This document shows, piece after piece, positions 1-7,136 of a stretch of DNA of 64,000 nucleotides. The stretch's first letter is position 1; each line of letters starts with the position of its first letter. The DNA comes from CSP1-5 sp964348275. Lineage in GTDB: Bacteria; Methylomirabilota; Methylomirabilia; Methylomirabilales; CSP1-5. Under the pieces are notes generated by a model. The model had not been told where the DNA came from, ran no database searches, and was given only the letters and a program-made list of their open reading frames with translations. The position numbers were made by a program, and so were the translations under genes. The stretch lies in assembly GCA_964348275.1 (NCBI GenBank), contig CAYGBT010000010.1:1-64000 (forward strand), read 5' to 3'.

Positions 1-123
1 CTGGGCTGGAATGGTGGAGGCAAAGGCAAGGAGGGCAGCCAACAAAACAGCCCCCGCAGCATACCGCCGCGAGGGCTGGTGTCTACGTGTTTTGGTGTTA
101 CCCTTCACCCCGGTTCCATTCAT
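1..123 (-). CDS. Secreted protein, N-terminus only (cut by window edge)
   Basis: Only the first 41 codons are in the window; the rest lies beyond the left edge. The ATG at 123 (reading left) has a good ribosome site, AGGAG four bases upstream. The peptide has a basic stretch containing RRHQPSRRYAAGA and then a hydrophobic run ending STIPAQ, so it looks like a signal peptide with cleavage near an Ala. The function cannot be told from this piece. A near-duplicate of this leader, at both DNA and protein level, occurs in the small ORF at 30231-30386. It lies about 106 bases downstream of the beta-barrel gene on the same strand and could be in its transcript. Confidence 0.65.
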   Translation of the reverse strand, partial: MNGTGVKGNTKTRRHQPSRRYAAGAVLLAALLAFASTIPAQ

Positions 124-229
124 GTTTCTCCTAGCAATGTTCAAATCTCCCCTGCGGCGCCTACTTTTGTGTTATCCGCCGGGCTTACTTCTTTTTGGGC
201 GTCGGGCCAAGTTGGCAACGCTGCTGTCG

Positions 230-781
230 TCAGAAGTGAAACCTGGCTCCGATGAGCCAGGTGATGAAGAAGTCGTCATCACGAACGTCATCGAGGTCGG
301 TGAAATTAAAGAGAAGGGTGGATTCTAGCGAGATCTTTTCAGTCAGTCGATATTCCGCACCAAAGCCGAGGGGAATGAGGAAGCTGGTGTCATCCTCGTC
401 CCGGGATCGCCCCCGGTCCAAATCCGCATGGATAAATCCAATTCCCCCTTGGAAGTGGGGTTTGAGGTCGGGAATATCGAGGAGATCCAGGGTATATTTT
501 GCCTGTACGGTGAGGCCGATCTGCGTGAGGTCCCCGGTGACCCCGATCTGGAGAAGAGGACCGACCGAGATATTGTGGGTGAGGAAGTAGTCGCCGCTTA
601 CACCAACGGCGAACGCGGTTCCATCGGCTGTCTCGCCCTGGAGGCCCAGACCAAGGCCTGCTGTGAACTTTCCGGTCCTTCTCTCCACAGGCCTCTCCTG
701 CTGGGCCCCGGCAGGGAGGGCAAGCAGGAGGCAGAAAAGAAGTGGGACACCACCGGTAAGAACCAGTCCTTTTCCTCTCAC
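230..781 (-). CDS. Outer-membrane beta-barrel protein
   Basis: A 183-residue protein with a signal peptide (about residues 1-26, cut after PAGA) followed by alternating beta-strand patterns and a C-terminal Phe (ending ARFHF), the usual signature recognised by the BAM machinery. Strands such as AVGVSGDYFLTHNISVGPLLQIG and the loop rich in Asp/Arg resemble small OmpA/OmpW-like or outer-membrane-protein beta-barrel domains; no specific substrate can be assigned. I chose the GTG at 781 because AAAGGAGG sits seven bases before it; the longer reading frame from 886 would start upstream of the promoter's -35 box and lacks a ribosome site. It is transcribed alone or with the gene running off the left edge. 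Confidence 0.8.
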   Translation of the reverse strand: MRGKGLVLTGGVPLLFCLLLALPAGAQQERPVERRTGKFTAGLGLGLQGETADGTAFAVGVSGDYFLTHNISVGPLLQIGVTGDLTQIGLTVQAKYTLDLLDIPDLKPHFQGGIGFIHADLDRGRSRDEDDTSFLIPLGFGAEYRLTEKISLESTLLFNFTDLDDVRDDDFFITWLIGARFHF

Positions 782-853
782 GAAAACGCCTCCTTTCGTA
801 TGTACAGACGCTCTCAATTTTGAGGCGCTAGAGGCGGCCTCCTGGGGGGAGTT

Positions 854-882
854 AGTATCCCCCGGCGCGCAAGGGGTGTCAA
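854..882 (-). promoter_or_regulatory. Sigma70-like promoter of the beta-barrel gene
   Basis: Reading leftwards: TTGACA at 882-877, a 17-base spacer, and GATACT at 859-854. It is about 70 bases upstream of the GTG at 781 and supports that start. Confidence 0.55.
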
Positions 883-1301
883 GCATTCCAAGATGCGTTC
901 CCAGAATAAAACAATAGGTTACGGCTTTTTGTTTTTAGATCCGGTAATTGCAATGCCTGACCACGTCACCGGGAAAGCCTTCAAAACGACACCGCATCAC
1001 ATCATTTCAATAGCTGACCAGCGTCATTGTGATTGCCTTCAGCGTTCTCCATATTAGGGGGAATTTTTCTAGGCGGGTAGTACGATAATGAAACCGGGGT
1101 AACCATAAAGGCCCCGGCCCACCAGCGGCAGTTCTGCTGGCGCACCAAACAATCAGACGCCCTCCCAGGCGGAGCACGGCCTGGGAGGGCGTTTTGCTTT
1201 TTAGGAGGTGGCTCAACTAACTTGGGCCAGCGGTCGAACGCCCTATCTAAAATTGTCAGATGGCAAGTGCGAGAAAGAAAGGAGGAGGAGCCATACGACG
1301 A
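883..1301. other. Intergenic region with a structured stretch
   Basis: No credible gene was seen. It holds the spacer between the minus-strand beta-barrel gene and the plus-strand truncated secreted protein. From about 1090 to 1202 there are several small hairpins (for instance CCAGC...GCTGG around 1121-1139) ending in the strong terminator-like hairpin at 1158-1202. This could be a 5' leader with an attenuator; I could not match it to a known riboswitch class. Confidence 0.4.
1158..1202 (+). terminator. Rho-independent terminator-like hairpin
   Basis: A perfect 13-bp stem (arms 1158-1170 and 1179-1191), an 8-base loop and the T-rich tail TTTTGCTTTTT. There is no plus-strand gene before it and a gene start about 100 bases after it, so it is either the end of a small RNA or an attenuator for the gene at 1302. 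Confidence 0.7.
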
Positions 1302-1547
1302 ATGATCGGGCAGCAGTCAATCGGACTTGTCGGGGTCGTTGTGACCTTTGTGGGAATCCTCGTCCTGGCGGGGGGAGTGTGGGCCGGCGGCGGCAACCTC
1401 CTCTGGGAGGACCAGTTCGACAAAGCCGGGGGCGGTGACATCGCCGAGGCCATTACCGCCCACGGCAACCGGGTCTTTGCCGCCGGAGTTAGCTCGAGCG
1501 CCGCTGACAACTCCGATTTCCTCGTGCGGGCCTACGATGCCCGGTGA
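1302..1547 (+). pseudogene. Truncated secreted repeat/propeller-type protein
   Basis: An 81-residue product beginning with a signal peptide or membrane segment (VGVVVTFVGILVLAGGVWAG, about residues 9-28), followed by one unit of the type 'LLWEDQFDKAGG..D.A.AI...GNRVFAAG........DFLVRAYDA'. That unit is typical of long secreted proteins built from many such blades, in which LLW...DQFD recurs about every 50-60 residues. Here the frame stops right after the first RAYDAR. No continuation is recognisable in the next 450 bases in any plus frame, so I read it as a 5' remnant. AAAGGAGGAGGAG lies 11 bases before the ATG at 1302; an in-frame ATG at 1260 has no ribosome site. It could still be a short expressed protein. 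Confidence 0.5.
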
Positions 1548-1906
1548 GCCATGCCTTGCATCCGCCTGCTTCTACGTGATAAGTGCCGAAAGGGTTTCAA
1601 TTTCACGGGCGTCGGGGGCATCCTCGGCGCTCGTGGTGTTTGTGGGGGCTGGTTGTCAAGACACTGTAGATTCTGGGAAGGACAGGGCCGCCCCCCGTAC
1701 ATCCTTCTGGTTGAAGCAGCGGCCCCCGACAACCAGGCCAGTGGGGTAGGGGCCGTTTGGGTGCCCAAATCACCCAGCGGCCCCGATCTCATTTCCGGTT
1801 GCGTATAGGTTGCGGATTCGCGTCACAGCTTGCACACTTTTGCGTTGTCCTGCACCCCCAAGTGTCCTAACTGCTGGTGTGGCCGACCTACCCCTTCAAG
1901 ATCCTA
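1548..1906. other. Intergenic region, no gene seen
   Basis: About 360 bases after the truncated gene. Short ORFs are present but show no family resemblance or ribosome site. It may contain decayed sequence of the truncated protein. The promoter of the HU gene follows at 1907. Confidence 0.4.
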
Positions 1907-1935
1907 TTGACTCGCGGGGCATGACAGGATATAGG
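1907..1935 (+). promoter_or_regulatory. Sigma70-like promoter of the HU gene
   Basis: TTGACT at 1907-1912, a 17-base spacer and TATAGG at 1930-1935, about 60 bases before the HU start codon. Confidence 0.6.
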
Positions 1936-1995
1936 TTTTGATCGGTGGGGATGATGGCGCGAGGGAACTCCTAGATGAGATGAAAGGAGGGCACA

Positions 1996-2283
1996 ATGGC
2001 TAAGGCGATGACGAAGGCGCAGATCGTAGGGCGGATTGCTGACAAGGCAAAGATTAGCAAGGCAAGCGCTGGGGCCATTCTGGATGAACTCGCCTCCATG
2101 GCGGCCAGGGAGGCCAAGAACGGGTTCCCCCTCCCAGGGATTGGCAAGGTTGTCTTGGTAAACCGCAAGGCGCGCATGGGTCGAAACCCTCAGACGGGCC
2201 AGCCCATCAAGATTCCCGCCAAGCGGGTAGTCAGAATTCGGATTGCCAAGGCTTTAAAAGACACCATCCTGGGCAAGAAGTAG
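1996..2283 (+). CDS. HU/IHF-family DNA-binding protein
   Basis: A 95-residue histone-like protein, the standard size for the family. It has the helical dimerisation half (residues 5-45, containing TKAQIVGRIADKAKISKASA) and the beta-arm region with GKVVLVNRKARMGRNPQTGQPIKIPA (residues 50-75), where the conserved RxxRxGRNPxTGxxIxIPA motif places the arm that inserts into the DNA minor groove. The N-terminus is somewhat more basic than in E. coli HU. It bends and compacts DNA as a dimer in the nucleoid. The start has a strong ribosome site (AAAGGAGGGCACA-ATG) and a promoter at 1907-1935; it is transcribed alone. HU and IHF subunits cannot be told apart by eye here. Confidence 0.93.
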   Translation: MAKAMTKAQIVGRIADKAKISKASAGAILDELASMAAREAKNGFPLPGIGKVVLVNRKARMGRNPQTGQPIKIPAKRVVRIRIAKALKDTILGKK

Positions 2284-2462
2284 CTCCGAGGTTCCCAGGG
2301 ACTAGGCCGGGTCCCTCGCCGAAAACACACGACAGCGCACTTCGGGTGGTCTGGGAAGTCTGTGTGGCCTACCAGAGACGAGGATGATGTGCTTGCCCGT
2401 CGCTGGAGTCGTTGCTGAGGTAGTCCGGAAGAGGAAATGAAGGGGCACGGCCGCTCTGAGAC

Positions 2463-3131
2463 TTAGCCAACCAAGAAGTGATAGAGCGTATCCCAATAGA
2501 GAAGCTCGTAGCCTTGCAGCATCCGGGCTGCCCGCCGGATTAGGGAGGGTTCGATCCCCCGATCGAGTCCTTCCTGGACCACACGGAGGGCGCGATTCTG
2601 GAAATCCGGAGGCGGGCTGCTGAACAGATCGAAGAAGACGACATCCTCGTCCTTCATTGCGTACTGTGCCCTCAGGGCGTGGCTCATCCGGGCACAGTTT
2701 CCTCCCCAGGCCTCCAGATTCACGAGGAAGGCGGCAGCAAACTCGGCGCAGGAGCCGAAGAGGGCGAGCCAGGCAACGTACGCGCTGTAGGCGAAGGCCC
2801 CGGGGATCGGCTCCGCAGCTTCGAGCTCCGCGACCGGCATGCCGAGAGCAGTGGCAAAGGCCTGGAGGCCTTCTAAGGCCGCCTGCTCTCCCTGGATCCC
2901 TCCCCAAAAGAAGTCCCGTGTCTCACTGGAGTGCGCCTTGGCGATCAAGAGGGCCATCGCTTTCAGATCACTTCCGATGATGTGGTACTGCTGCCCAGCG
3001 AAGCGACGGAGTTCATCTCTTGAAACTTGGCCGGCCTGTACAGCATCCAGATAGGGATGCCGGCGGATCCGGGCCTCGACCGCCTGGAGTTCCTTTCGTG
3101 TTGCTTCCACGAGGTGATCGACGTCCACCAT
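2463..3131 (-). CDS. PqqC/TenA-like (haem-oxygenase-fold) protein
   Basis: A 222-residue all-helical protein of the TenA/PqqC-like fold. Features that suggest this are the N-terminal pattern HPYLDAVQAGQVSRDELRRF.GQQYHI, the mid-protein EQAALEGL, the segment FAAAFLVNLEAWGGNC and the C-terminal YELLYWDTLYHFLVG. Members include PQQ synthase PqqC, thiaminase TenA and diiron oxidases of the same fold; the exact reaction is not readable from the sequence and no PQQ genes are nearby. The ATG at 3131 follows AAAGGAGG by seven bases, so the upstream in-frame codons (to 3200) are not used. It starts 14 bases after the stop of the membrane protein at 3145-3801 and is surely co-transcribed with it. Confidence 0.7.
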   Translation of the reverse strand: MVDVDHLVEATRKELQAVEARIRRHPYLDAVQAGQVSRDELRRFAGQQYHIIGSDLKAMALLIAKAHSSETRDFFWGGIQGEQAALEGLQAFATALGMPVAELEAAEPIPGAFAYSAYVAWLALFGSCAEFAAAFLVNLEAWGGNCARMSHALRAQYAMKDEDVVFFDLFSSPPPDFQNRALRVVQEGLDRGIEPSLIRRAARMLQGYELLYWDTLYHFLVG

Positions 3132-3144
3132 GACGGTGCCTCCT

Positions 3145-3801
3145 TTACGGACGAGTTTCCTCTTGCCTCTGCAGGGCTCCCTGTCGATCCACCGCATCAA
3201 AGGCGGCGCGGAGTTCCTCCTTCAGCCCTTCCATGGCCGCCACATGGGCCGACTCCACCTGAGTCATCTGCCGGGTGGTGCCGAGGGTCTTGAGCATCAT
3301 TGTGAAAAAGGCAATGACCCCCAGGCCGATCCCGACCACCGTGGCGTATTGGAGGCCTGTTCCACGCTCAACCAGGTAGCCGAGCACCGCTCCGACCAAT
3401 ACGGTCGTGGCCGAAAACCCCATGTACCGTGCAATGCGTCTCGGGGAACCCAGCTCAGCGTCGTAGGATCGGTACGCGTCGAGCAGTCGGGTGTAGGCCG
3501 GCACAATCTGCAAAGCGGCCTCTCGTTTCTGTCTGAGCAGTTGAGCTTCCCGCTGCCGCTCCCTGATTTCCTGTTGAAGTTGCTCGGGCAGTTCCTTGAT
3601 TTCTTCTTGCGATGGGACATCACTGAGGCAGGCGCGGATCCGCTGGGCAAAAGCCTCCCCGAGGGCCAAGGCCGACTCCTCCCCACCTCCCGTGGCAAAG
3701 GCCAAATCAAGGGATCGAAAGGTAAGGGCAACCAATTCCGGATTGTCCGTTGCTTTGTGGCCCACCCTTTTACTATAGCCCGGCAGTGCCTCGAAACCCA
3801 A
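3145..3801 (-). CDS. Coiled-coil membrane protein of unknown function
   Basis: Up to 218 residues. The middle (about 65-100, rich in E, Q, R: EEIKELPEQLQQEIRERQ...) is a coiled coil. Two membrane segments follow (about 130-148, SATTVLVGAVLGYLVERG; and 153-170, VVGIGLGVIAFFTMMLK), then a second helical tail rich in Glu and Arg. I recognise no family. The first codon given is a TTG; a GTG 12 codons later (3765) is an alternative, and TATAGT just before it could be a -10 box, so the start is uncertain. It is the first gene of a two-gene unit with the PqqC-like protein, which suggests a joint role that I cannot name. Confidence 0.55.
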   Translation of the reverse strand: MGFEALPGYSKRVGHKATDNPELVALTFRSLDLAFATGGGEESALALGEAFAQRIRACLSDVPSQEEIKELPEQLQQEIRERQREAQLLRQKREAALQIVPAYTRLLDAYRSYDAELGSPRRIARYMGFSATTVLVGAVLGYLVERGTGLQYATVVGIGLGVIAFFTMMLKTLGTTRQMTQVESAHVAAMEGLKEELRAAFDAVDRQGALQRQEETRP

Positions 3802-3961
3802 GCCTTGCCTTGCCGCCTCCCATGGCGTATGGTCAAAACAGACCGTTCAGCCGAATCCTTTCCGCGTCTGGTTGCATGCGAAGTCCATCGGGGGCCGGTT
3901 GTCTGCCCGGCTGCGTGTGGAGGCGGAAGCAAGAGGCACGGAAGCTCCGAGAGGGGGATCA

Positions 3962-4777
3962 ATGCCGAGAGGCGCCGACCCGGCCACTGTCCGTGTCCGA
4001 GCTGTTCACCAGATCTCGGATATCGGTTTTCGTCGCACGATGGAGGACCGCCATGTTCTGGAGGTTTGCCCCGACATGGGGCTCTTCGGAGGGGTGTACG
4101 ATGGCCATGGCGGGTCGGAGGCCGTCGAGAGAGTAGCGAACTCACTCCATCAGGCCTTTTTCAAAGCACTCGATACTGGGCTCTCGCCGCCACAGGCATT
4201 CCGGAACGCTTACCGCTCGGTGGATGAGAAGCTTGAAGACGTCGATAGCGGGGCGACGGCGGTCACGATCTTTCTGCGAAACGATGAACTCACATACGCT
4301 CATGTGGGAGACGGTGGGGTCCTTCTGGTCGCGGCTCGACCGTACCTCCTGACCCAGCCCCATCGCGTGGACGATCCGGCGGAGCAATCCCGCATCACTG
4401 CGGCGGGGGGAGCAATCGAGGGTGGATATGTGATCCGGGGGTTGCGAGGGCTCATGCCGACACGGAGTTTCGGCGACAGCTACTTCCGAGGGATCGGGGT
4501 GACCGCGGAGCCGGTCGTGGGAGAGCGGCGGCTTGAGTCGGACGATCGGTTCCTGGTGGTGGCCTGTGACGGACTGTTCGATGTTCTGGAGAAAGAAGAA
4601 ATCGCAGAGACGCTGCTCCAGAGCGCTGGCGCGCAAGAGGGGGGCGAACATCTACGGGTAGAGGTTTTTACGAGGGGGGGGACCGACAATCTCACGATCC
4701 TGGTGATCGAATTGGAAGGAGGGAACCCCCGCCAGATTCAAACCAAGAGCTCGCGCATCGGGAGAAAGAATACCTAG
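3962..4777 (+). CDS. PP2C-family serine/threonine protein phosphatase
   Basis: A 271-residue stand-alone PP2C (PPM) phosphatase. Motifs in order: RRTMED (residues 24-29), VYDGHGG (45-51; the Asp and Gly that hold the two metal ions), the GATAV and THAHVGDG-type strand (here LTYAHVGDGGVLL), TRSFGDS, the acidic CDGLFDVL (metal-binding Asp) and the final GGTDNLTILVI. All metal-ligand positions appear intact, so it should be an active Mn/Mg-dependent phosphatase acting on phosphoserine/threonine proteins in the cytosol. I start it at the ATG at 3962 (AGGGGG four bases before) rather than the in-frame ATG at 3872. No partner kinase lies in the window, although a PASTA-only protein is at 60237. The next gene begins 17 bases after its stop. 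Confidence 0.92.
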   Translation: MPRGADPATVRVRAVHQISDIGFRRTMEDRHVLEVCPDMGLFGGVYDGHGGSEAVERVANSLHQAFFKALDTGLSPPQAFRNAYRSVDEKLEDVDSGATAVTIFLRNDELTYAHVGDGGVLLVAARPYLLTQPHRVDDPAEQSRITAAGGAIEGGYVIRGLRGLMPTRSFGDSYFRGIGVTAEPVVGERRLESDDRFLVVACDGLFDVLEKEEIAETLLQSAGAQEGGEHLRVEVFTRGGTDNLTILVIELEGGNPRQIQTKSSRIGRKNT

Positions 4778-4794
4778 CTCCGACTCAGACGAGA

Positions 4795-5505
4795 ATGGGA
4801 ACCCGGACCGATAATCGGCGTGCTCTGGCGCGAGTTCAAGCGGAGGTGATGCGCTGTACCCAGTGTTCCCGGCTGACCAGATTTCGGGAGCGGGTGGCGG
4901 CCCTGAAGGTCCGCCGCTACCGCGACTGGGAATACTGGGGAAGACCGATTCCGAGTCTCGGAGGTCCTGGGGCCAAGTTACTGATCGTTGGCCTGGCGCC
5001 TGCCGCGCATGGCGGGAACAGGACAGGTCGGATCTTTACGGGTGATCGAAGCGGGGACTGGCTCTACCGCGCCCTGTATACTTTCGGGTTTGCCAATCAA
5101 TCGGCCTCGATCGCCCGGGGGGATGGACTGAGACTCAGGGACTGCTATATTACGGCGGCGGTCCGCTGTCCTCCTCCGCAGAATAAGCCCACGCGCCAGG
5201 AACTTACCAACTGTCGTTGGTACCTCCTGCAGGAGCTCAGATTACTGCGCAGGGTCCGCGTCGTGGTCGCCTTGGGTCGGATCGCCTTCGACACGTTTCT
5301 CCGGGCCTGTTATGAAACGGACGTTGCTCTACCCACTCCGCGGCCCCGTTTTGCCCACGGCGCTCGCTTTCACCTCGCGAATGGAGTCATCCTCCTCGCC
5401 TCCTACCACCCGAGTCAACAGAACACCCTGACTGGCCGCCTAACCCGGCCCATGTTTCACGCTGTCTTTCGAGAGGCCCGCAAGCGGCTAACGAAGCTGC
5501 CCTGA
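4795..5505 (+). CDS. Uracil-DNA glycosylase, family 5 (UdgB type)
   Basis: A 236-residue iron-sulphur DNA glycosylase that removes uracil, and in this family also hypoxanthine, from DNA as the first step of base-excision repair. Four Cys for the 4Fe-4S cluster are present: C21 and C24 (CTQC), one in VRCPPPQNKP and one in NCRW. The active-site motif GLAPAAHGGNRTGR (from residue 66) is the family-5 form, in which the Asp/Asn used by other families is replaced; the second motif HPSQQNTLTG near residue 205 is also the family-5 form. Length is normal. It follows the phosphatase by 17 bases and has only a weak ribosome site, so it is likely translated from the same message. Confidence 0.92.
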   Translation: MGTRTDNRRALARVQAEVMRCTQCSRLTRFRERVAALKVRRYRDWEYWGRPIPSLGGPGAKLLIVGLAPAAHGGNRTGRIFTGDRSGDWLYRALYTFGFANQSASIARGDGLRLRDCYITAAVRCPPPQNKPTRQELTNCRWYLLQELRLLRRVRVVVALGRIAFDTFLRACYETDVALPTPRPRFAHGARFHLANGVILLASYHPSQQNTLTGRLTRPMFHAVFREARKRLTKLP

Positions 5506-5602
5506 GGCGTGGAGTTTCTTTGTGGGTCGGTCGTCCATCGGTGTCTTCCGACTCCCGTCTCCGTTCGGATGTCTGCAGAGGACTCCTCCTTGAGGTCGTC
5601 GG

Positions 5603-5614
5603 TATAATATATTA
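5603..5614 (+). promoter_or_regulatory. AT-rich promoter-like patch
   Basis: TATAATATATTA stands out in an otherwise GC-rich gap (5506-5688) before the coiled-coil gene and contains a perfect -10 box. I see no good -35 box at the right distance, so this is tentative. Confidence 0.3.
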
Positions 5615-5688
5615 AGGTCAAGGATACGACATGAGATAGGACTTGCCCTTCTGGCGGATGCCCCGTAACATGCGGCCCGGAGAAAGCG

Positions 5689-6456
5689 ATGCGAGATACG
5701 ACGGTATGGGTGATACTCCTTGTGGCCTGCGGCGTCGTGGGGGTCCTCGGCTACCGGTACTATAGGGCCACCGAACAGATTGCCCTGCTCACCGAGAAGA
5801 CCAGTCGGCTGACGGCGGAAATCGAGGGGGTGACCGAGGTCCACAAGCTGACGGAGGCCAAATCGGCAAAAAGGACGCGGCAGGCCGAGAAGACTGCCGC
5901 CAAGCTTGCAAAGATCCAAAGTGGCCTGGAGACCGAGGTCAAAGGTCTCAAGAAGGATTTGACCACCGTTCGCAAGGAAAGGGATGGGTTGAAGGCGCAA
6001 GTTGCTACCCTTCAAAGCGAATCCGCGAAACTCAAGATCAATCTACAGGCCCTTCATGCCGACAAGGAAAAGGTGGAAGGCCGCCTAGCCGAGCGAGAGA
6101 AGGAGGTTGCCGTCCTTCAGCACAGCCTGCGGGACCGGGAGGCGAAGATACAGGGGTTAGAGAAAGCCCGCCGGGGAGATCAGGAAGCCCTGCGCGCGTG
6201 GGAAGGGACAGCGCAGCGATTGGTAGAGGAACAGAAGAAACTTCAGGCCGAGCTTCAGACGCGCCAGGAGGAGCTCAAGGAAGCGACGCTTCTGCAGGCG
6301 GAGCGGGCCGCAGAAGTCCACGAGTTGAGCAAAGCCCTGAAAGAACGAGAGGAACGCATTGCGGCCCTGAGAAAGCGACTGGCGGAGCTGGGCGTGCGCG
6401 AGGACCTGCAACCAGGCATTCCGACATCACCTTCCGGAACGCCCGCGCGCCGCTGA
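5689..6456 (+). CDS. Membrane-anchored coiled-coil protein
   Basis: A 255-residue protein with a single N-terminal membrane segment (about residues 6-22, VWVILLVACGVVGVLGY) followed by roughly 200 residues of nearly unbroken coiled coil rich in K, E, Q and L heptads, ending with a Pro/Ser-rich tail (GIPTSPSGTPARR). No catalytic motif is visible. Such proteins act as spacers or scaffolds on the membrane, and similarity searches with coiled coils are unreliable. GGAGA lies seven bases before the ATG. It is followed after 18 bases by the selenocysteine-type thiol oxidoreductase, so the two are likely one transcript; whether they work together is unknown. Confidence 0.75.
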   Translation: MRDTTVWVILLVACGVVGVLGYRYYRATEQIALLTEKTSRLTAEIEGVTEVHKLTEAKSAKRTRQAEKTAAKLAKIQSGLETEVKGLKKDLTTVRKERDGLKAQVATLQSESAKLKINLQALHADKEKVEGRLAEREKEVAVLQHSLRDREAKIQGLEKARRGDQEALRAWEGTAQRLVEEQKKLQAELQTRQEELKEATLLQAERAAEVHELSKALKEREERIAALRKRLAELGVREDLQPGIPTSPSGTPARR

Positions 6457-6474
6457 ACAACGCGAGGACGGTCC

Positions 6475-7065
6475 GTGTCGATTCTGGTGGTCTTTGATTA
6501 TCTCTGACCGTGGTGCTTTGTAGCCGAGGTACGGCTCAACACAGTCCTGGAGAAGGTCGCACAGCGATTTCCCGTCCGGCGAATCGGATATATCCTCAAG
6601 GCTGAAACGTCTGCCTTCCCCACGTTCTCCTGTGAGCGCCGTGGCCACTGGCTCAGGGCTGCGGCGGCCGAGCCCTCTTTAGGGATCCGGCCTTGGGTCA
6701 CAGGGGAGCGGTATCCGGGGTCAAGCCTTCCCGCCCTGCTGGGGGCTCAGGCGGCCAGGCGCCAAGGAGACGAAGTACTGGATGCCTTTCACTTCGCTCT
6801 CTTCCGTACCTTCCTGGTCGAAAATCGTGATATCAGCGCGAGCGCCGTGCTGGAGGAGGTGGCGCTCCAATCCGGTCTTGATCTCGACCGATTCCGAAAC
6901 GATCTCAAAGACATCACGCTCAAGGAGGCTGTTTACTCGGAGCACCTCGAGGCGGTCGATCGCTGGAAGGCCGAGGCAGTCCCCACGATCATTGTGGGGG
7001 AAGAGCGGATTGAGGGAGCGGTCCCCGCGCGGCATTACGAGAATGCCCTCGTGCGGCTCATATAG
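6475..7065 (+). CDS. DsbA/FrnE-like thiol oxidoreductase, probable selenoprotein (TGA = Sec)
   Basis: Read with the TGA at 6505-6507 as selenocysteine, this is a single open frame of 196 residues. It begins SILVVFDYL-U-PWCFVAEVRL, where U11 replaces the first Cys of the CPWC active site of the DsbA/FrnE group, giving UxxC. The frame stays open for 185 more codons with typical thioredoxin-fold DsbA features: a helical insertion (AFHFALFRTFL...), then VPTIIVGEERIEGA with the cis-Pro at P170 and the ending ENALVRLI. The start is the GTG at 6475, with GAGG seven bases before it. An imperfect hairpin right after the TGA fits a bacterial SECIS. Selenocysteine forms of DsbA-like and FrnE-like proteins are known from genomic surveys. 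The substrate is unknown. No signal peptide is present, so it should act in the cytosol. The alternative is a nonsense mutation of a Cys codon or a read error. A shorter call from 6847 would cover only the C-terminal third. Confidence 0.85.
6505..6539 (+). promoter_or_regulatory. Bacterial SECIS-like hairpin after the TGA codon
   Basis: Directly downstream of the TGA (6505-6507) is a hairpin: TTG (6518-6520), an unpaired T (6521), AGCCG (6522-6526), loop AGGTA (6527-6531), CGGCT (6532-6536), CAA (6537-6539). The loop starts 19 bases after the TGA, within the 16-37 base window described for bacterial SECIS elements. It has G in its second and third positions, and the stem carries a single bulged U like the E. 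coli fdhF element bound by SelB. Confidence 0.7.
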
Positions 7066-7136
7066 GGATGCCCGCGCAAATCCATTGACATCCTATGGTC
7101 TGTTAAGAAACAGAATCTTACGTGAGGTCGGTCAAG

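Noticed and set aside
1076..1202. A c-di-GMP (GEMM) or other known riboswitch in the leader
   Set aside because: ACCGGGGTAACC recalls one piece of the GEMM motif but the order and the other conserved pieces are missing. Only the terminator-like hairpin is solid.
1551..1808. Possible frameshifted continuation of the truncated repeat protein
   Set aside because: I looked in all three plus frames for the next LLWEDQFD-type unit or a GNRVFAAG strand and found none, so a simple frameshift does not explain the early stop.
3130..4227. A 365-codon plus-strand open frame
   Set aside because: It crosses the antisense of the membrane protein at 3145-3801 and the start of the PP2C gene in another frame. 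No ribosome site or family resemblance.
7085..7113. A promoter with TTGACA at 7085
   Set aside because: No TANNNT follows at 16-18 bases and there is no plus-strand gene downstream before the antisense TPR gene.
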